NCBI RefSeq assembly: GCF_000277815.2
Contig: NC_018480.1
Coordinates: 62,001 to 126,000 of the forward strand
Origin: Encephalitozoon hellem ATCC 50504
Taxonomy: Eukaryota; Microsporidia; Unikaryonidae
DNA: 64,000 nucleotides
Direction: 5' to 3'
Part shown: piece after piece, positions 60,273 to 64,000 of the stretch
Position numbering within the stretch: the stretch's first letter is position 1
Layout: every line of letters starts with the position of its first letter
Translations under genes and position numbers: made by a program
Notes under the pieces: generated by a model
What the model saw: only the letters and a program-made list of their open reading frames with translations
The model's database searches: none
Told to the model about the DNA's origin: nothing

Positions 60273-62788
60273 TAATAAACTACCGATGGAATAAATCCTT
60301 GAATGCTGAAAATGCTTCTTTCAAACTGTCTTTTGGCTAGGAAGTCATCCGTAAACAGAACCAAGTGCCCCTGTATTCCATTCAGTGCATCGCAGATGAG
60401 TCCGTCATCCAAAGAGCAAAGGTCAAAATGCCCCCCGCCACCTCCAAAAAGTCTTCGGAACATCTCTGTATTGTTTCTTGCTCTGCCAATAATCTTGTTG
60501 AAGACATCGTCACTCCCAAGATCAATCTCGTTATTGAGTAGGCTATGTTCCAAAAGGTCCTCAGGCCCATAGCCATCCTCCCTTGCTCTTCTGACTCCAA
60601 GATGCTCTTCTAACAGTCTCTTAAGCAGCTTGCGGACCGCCTCACTCTCCTCCTCCACAAGCAGTGCTATTTCTGTATCTCTGTTCCCCAACATACTTCT
60701 GTCATTGAGATTCGCGCTTCCTACTATAGCAGATGTCCCGTCCACAATAATGATTTTGGAATGGACATAGATTTGCTCCTGAACAATCTTCCTACCATCA
60801 AAGTAAGCCTTCCTCAAAGACACAAACACAAGGTACTTGTCTGGATCCACACCATTCTCCTTTAGCACTTGATACACAGACATCTCTCCTCTGAATATCG
60901 ATTGCTCTTGGATCCTTATGATTTCCATCGCCGGCGTCGGCCCCACAGTGAACCCAGTATCGAGTATAGGGAAGAGAGGAATCACAACATACACCTTAAA
61001 CTCCTCTCCGTCTCTGTTGGCCCTGACTATTCTTTCCACAAGAGCCTTTCCAATCGTGTTCTCAGGGAATCCAGGCGCAGAGCTGCACCTTGTGATGAAG
61101 AACTGATTCTCTATGTATATGAATCTCTTAGAGCTCAGGATCATCTCGGAATACCCTCTTGATATAGAATCCTCGTCATATCCAAGAGACCACTTCCCAG
61201 CAGATCTCAGAACCTGTGTCCTAATGGATGCCCTTCCATCTGGGCCGTGTCTAGAAACATACTCTTCCAGCATCTCTTCGTTTGGAACCAGCAGCTTTAT
61301 CTTCTCCACCTCACCGTACTTCGAAACAATGAAATTCCATCGCTCAATGAAGTGCTGTGATACATCAAATGCAGAATCCCCAACAATCTTGCATTGGACA
61401 TCATGCCATGGCATCCTGCGGACGCCGCCAGTGTCCCCTTCCCATCTGCCTCCTCCTGATACTTCAGGCCAGTACTCCGTGCTGAAAAGTGCATGCTCTT
61501 GTGTATCGTATCTACCAGGTGCAAGGTCCATCCCTCCAACATATGCTATCCTCTGGTCTATAGCAACTATCTTCTCATGATGGGTCCAGTAGATCGGGAT
61601 GTATCCTGCATTGTTCGGATGCATGAGAACCTCGATTCGCTTGTGTAAATTGGACAGAAGCTCACAAGTACGATTCGAATCTATATTCAGAGCACCCAGG
61701 GCCTCCTTGTACATGAGTATCTTTATCCTTATTCCCCCCTCAGCCAGCTTCTTCAGAACATGGTCAAGCCTGTATGTCTTGTCTAGTTCTCCATTATCTG
61801 GCTCCTTTCGAAGATACAATGTTGGATAGATCCACCATCCAGCAATGAAAACCTCTCTCCTTGCCAGACATAATGTTTCGTAGAGATTGTGGAAGTAGCT
61901 CTTTCCATCAATATAGAAGTTCACCACTCCTCCCCTCCTTACAGGACTAAAAGATAGAAACCTTTCTGGCCCTCTCCTCTCCAGCCCCCCTAGAATCTCC
62001 CCAAACAATCGCCGTACTGCATCATGTCTAAAAGACTTAATTACATATCTCCTCTCATTCCTGTCCACCGTGACCTTGCTGCAAAACATCTCTGATTTGT
62101 ACTTTGCATTCAATCTTTCTCTATAGAACAGAACGTCTATGTCCTTGTGGCCATTCTTGTAATCAACAAGCACTAGATGGGACTTCTTGCAGACAACGTA
62201 CATCTTCCCAGAGATCCCCGAGGTTTTGCAACAGGGCCATTTACATCTGTCTTTCTCAAGATCTAGCACGCTTACATGGAACTTATCTTCAAACATCTTT
62301 GTCCCGTTGAATGAGTGTCTGGATATCCTGAAGAAGTCGTAGACCTTTCCAATGTCAAGCAGCCGGGATCTGTGGAGGACAACCCTAAGAAACTCCTCAA
62401 CACCACTGTAATGCCCCTCTGCACACATGTCCGGCTTGTCTCTTCTTGAATCCATGACTTCTCTGTAATGAAGATAGGCGTTCAAGGAAAACATCTGTAC
62501 TATTCCTATATGTATTCTCCACCTCTGCTTCCCATACCTTAGACTCACTGTGTATCGAGCAGAAGACGAAGACGTTCTATCCACACTCACATCTACATAG
62601 TCCAACAAAACAGGGAACACAGGCTCTTGTGAAAGAAATCTAAGCTTCCTGAAGGGAACCATGAGGACAGACTCAAGTAAGTTTTTGTACATGCGATTGC
62701 TTTCAGACGCCGACAGAGTGCCTGCACACCCACCGTCAACCGAATCTTGAGGCATCCGACCCAGAAAGGTTTTGTCTGTGGTTTCCAT
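60269..62788 (-). CDS. SPO14: Phospholipase D (PX-PH-PLD type)
   Basis: The enzyme has 839 residues from the ATG at 62788. N-terminal PX-like (about 30-120) and PH-like parts (CKTSGISGKMYVVCKKSHLVLVDY) precede two HKD motifs: HHEKIVAIDQ near residue 405 and HSKIIIVDGTSAIVGSANLNDRS near 675. The motif IYIENQFFI and the GGWWIYPTLYL block are PLD1-family marks. It hydrolyses phosphatidylcholine to phosphatidic acid. Yeast Spo14 has 1683 residues, so this is a reduced form. Confidence 0.9.
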   Translation of the reverse strand: METTDKTFLGRMPQDSVDGGCAGTLSASESNRMYKNLLESVLMVPFRKLRFLSQEPVFPVLLDYVDVSVDRTSSSSARYTVSLRYGKQRWRIHIGIVQMFSLNAYLHYREVMDSRRDKPDMCAEGHYSGVEEFLRVVLHRSRLLDIGKVYDFFRISRHSFNGTKMFEDKFHVSVLDLEKDRCKWPCCKTSGISGKMYVVCKKSHLVLVDYKNGHKDIDVLFYRERLNAKYKSEMFCSKVTVDRNERRYVIKSFRHDAVRRLFGEILGGLERRGPERFLSFSPVRRGGVVNFYIDGKSYFHNLYETLCLARREVFIAGWWIYPTLYLRKEPDNGELDKTYRLDHVLKKLAEGGIRIKILMYKEALGALNIDSNRTCELLSNLHKRIEVLMHPNNAGYIPIYWTHHEKIVAIDQRIAYVGGMDLAPGRYDTQEHALFSTEYWPEVSGGGRWEGDTGGVRRMPWHDVQCKIVGDSAFDVSQHFIERWNFIVSKYGEVEKIKLLVPNEEMLEEYVSRHGPDGRASIRTQVLRSAGKWSLGYDEDSISRGYSEMILSSKRFIYIENQFFITRCSSAPGFPENTIGKALVERIVRANRDGEEFKVYVVIPLFPILDTGFTVGPTPAMEIIRIQEQSIFRGEMSVYQVLKENGVDPDKYLVFVSLRKAYFDGRKIVQEQIYVHSKIIIVDGTSAIVGSANLNDRSMLGNRDTEIALLVEEESEAVRKLLKRLLEEHLGVRRAREDGYGPEDLLEHSLLNNEIDLGSDDVFNKIIGRARNNTEMFRRLFGGGGGHFDLCSLDDGLICDALNGIQGHLVLFTDDFLAKRQFERSIFSIQGFIPSVVYY

Positions 62789-62833
62789 AATTGCAGGATC
62801 TCCTCAAAATGAAATATAGTTTAGGCCTGCAAG

Positions 62834-63721
62834 ATGGGAGAAAGCTGCCCAGGGGTATCAAGCAAGGATGCGGGGAAAGCCGAGGGATGCAGAGGATGCC
62901 CAAACGAGTCGTATTGCTCGCAGCCAATGCAGCAGGATCCAGACATCAAAACCATCCGGGAAAATCTCGGAGGCATAAGAACTATTGTTGCCATTATGAG
63001 TGGAAAGGGAGGTGTTGGAAAAAGTACGGTCACTAGAAACATAGCAGAGTGCATTTCCTCCAGAGGGACCACTGTATGCATCTTGGATCTTGATCTGTCG
63101 GGGCCAAGCATTCCAAGGCTTACTGGGACAGATGGAGAATCCATGTGCGAAACAAACGGAGTGATACAGCCAGTAGAAGTGAACGAGTTCTTAAAAGTTG
63201 TTTCTGTCGGATACACTCAGAGTTCGTATGGGGAAGGAACCGCGTTCAGCTCTAGGCTTAAGACAAATGTTTTGAAAAAGTTACTGAAGAATTGCAATTA
63301 CAAAGGGGTGGATGTGTTGCTTCTAGACACGCCTCCAAATGTGACTGATGAGCATCTTGGAATGGTGAACTTCATAAAGCCGAAGTTTGGAATTATTGTC
63401 ACAACGCCTCAGAAATTCTCGATGCAGGATGTGATAAGGCAGATCGACTTCTGTGGGAAAGCAAGGATAGATATCCTTGGAATCATAGAGAATATGAAAA
63501 GATTCGTCTGCCCAAGTTGCAGCCACGAGAAGAGCGTGTTCAGGAGTACTGGTGTTGAGCTGTATTGCAAGTCTAGTGGTGTCCCATATCTGGGCTCGAT
63601 TGACTTAAGGCAAGACATAGCCAAATCATCAGATATGGGGCATGCTATACAAGAAGATGCCTTCAACGGGATATGCAACCTTATCATGTCTCTGCACAAG
63701 GCCAGCGATGGGAGCCATTGA
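62834..63721 (+). CDS. NBP35: NBP35-like cytosolic Fe-S scaffold ATPase
   Basis: The protein has 295 residues from the ATG at 62834. The N-terminal cysteine cluster (CPGVSS, then CRGCPNESYC) binds a 4Fe-4S cluster and defines NBP35 against CFD1. Then come the deviant Walker A GKGGVGKST, LDLDLSGPSIPRLTG, Walker B VLLLDTPPNVTDEH, and the bridging CPSC pair near the C-terminus. NBP35 builds Fe-S clusters for cytosolic and nuclear proteins, and relies on the mitosomal ISC machinery for its sulfur source. Confidence 0.93.
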   Translation: MGESCPGVSSKDAGKAEGCRGCPNESYCSQPMQQDPDIKTIRENLGGIRTIVAIMSGKGGVGKSTVTRNIAECISSRGTTVCILDLDLSGPSIPRLTGTDGESMCETNGVIQPVEVNEFLKVVSVGYTQSSYGEGTAFSSRLKTNVLKKLLKNCNYKGVDVLLLDTPPNVTDEHLGMVNFIKPKFGIIVTTPQKFSMQDVIRQIDFCGKARIDILGIIENMKRFVCPSCSHEKSVFRSTGVELYCKSSGVPYLGSIDLRQDIAKSSDMGHAIQEDAFNGICNLIMSLHKASDGSH

Positions 63722-63766
63722 TTCTGTCCACCATTGGAAGTAAATCTATGAATGTGTTAAAAATAT

Positions 63767-64000
63767 TTATTTGCTCCCTAGCACACCATGGTTTCTTAGT
63801 CCTTCCACTATGGACTCTGAACCCTCGCTTATTTGGCTTATCATCCTGATTACGCCCTTGTCAACAAAGCAAACCTTATCAAATAGTGGAAGAAGATCGA
63901 GATTGTGCACTATCGCCATGACAGTCAGCGACCCCTCGAAATCTATGATGTTCTTTATGATGTCTATCTCTGCCTCCTTGTCAAGATTAGAGGTAGGCTC
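63767..64000 (-). CDS. C-terminal end of an ABC transporter ATPase domain (5' part outside window)
   Basis: The frame runs from the right edge of the window to a TAA at 63767-63769, giving 77 residues. It contains EPTSNLDKEAEIDII, which is the end of Walker B plus the D loop, and then VMAIVHNLDLLPLFDKVCFVDKGVI with the H-loop histidine. This is the C-terminal third of an ABC nucleotide-binding domain. The rest of the protein lies beyond base 64,000, so whether it is a half transporter cannot be decided. Confidence 0.85.
   Translation of the reverse strand, partial: EPTSNLDKEAEIDIIKNIIDFEGSLTVMAIVHNLDLLPLFDKVCFVDKGVIRMISQISEGSESIVEGLRNHGVLGSK

Noticed and set aside
1..64000. Prokaryotic features such as operons, CRISPR arrays, ribosome-binding sites and phage genes
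   Set aside because: The gene families, snRNA and spliceosomal introns are eukaryotic; no repeat array or phage gene is present.

Overview
The window looks like nuclear DNA of a microsporidian, most likely an Encephalitozoon species. The species and chromosome cannot be fixed from sequence alone. I count about 62 protein-coding genes in 64 kb. Almost all match eukaryotic core families that are shorter than their yeast or human relatives. They are spaced by tens of bases, lie on both strands with no operon logic, and some overlap or abut. Two genes carry introns of only 23-25 nt (GTAAGT at the 5' end, a TTTTAG-type 3' end), which is typical of this genus. Mitochondrial metabolism is absent, but a PAM16-like import-motor subunit, NBP35 and a superoxide dismutase fit a mitosome-bearing parasite. 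I saw no rRNA, tRNA, transposon or CRISPR array.

Layout. 1-9.3 kb: partial RRM protein, LSM7, VAP, an AIR1-type zinc-knuckle protein, PP1, eIF2A, SRP72, GDP-mannose pyrophosphorylase, PAM16, a helical Mo25-like protein, uS10 and NC2-beta. 9.3-20.7 kb: PNO1, EXO1, CCR4, eS7, SEC23, MCM8, NSA2, RAD51 and TAF10. 20.7-30.5 kb: a membrane-anchored AAA ATPase, the two-intron PGS1 gene, a DEAH helicase, a U5 snRNA, ethanolamine-phosphate cytidylyltransferase, an RNase MRP/P-type RNA, CTP synthase and MetRS. 30.5-43.6 kb: SF3B1, UTP14, PSF3, eIF2-alpha, NHP2, a PAT1-like protein, a CDK9/CTK1-type kinase, DCP1, a longin SNARE, small zinc-finger and RING proteins, PBP1 and FIGNL1. 43.7-52.9 kb: a peptide transporter, an intron-containing membrane protein, a ketosphinganine-reductase-like SDR, SOD, ERF4, IleRS and a coiled-coil protein. 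52.9-64 kb: EFL1, an RNF5-like RING E3, a catalytically degenerate RRP6, ORM, CDC27, UTP15, phospholipase D, NBP35 and the end of an ABC ATPase.

Themes. RNA processing and decay is heavily represented (CCR4, PBP1, PAT1, DCP1, LSM7, RRP6, AIR1, and U5 with SF3B1 for the few remaining introns). Ribosome biogenesis includes PNO1, NSA2, UTP14, UTP15, NHP2, EFL1 and the MRP-type RNA. Lipid synthesis includes CTP synthase, ECT1, PGS1, PLD, the SDR and ORM. Genome maintenance includes MCM8, RAD51, EXO1, PSF3 and FIGNL1.

The most notable items are two non-coding RNAs recognised by structure (U5 snRNA, RNase MRP/P RNA), two genes that need removal of 23-25 nt introns to make sense, an RRP6 that appears to have lost its nuclease residues, an MCM8 in a fungal-lineage genome, and divergent gene pairs with essentially no promoter space. 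I found no sign of a wholly new multi-gene system. Many first in-frame start triplets were GTG or TTG; I moved those starts to the first plausible ATG.
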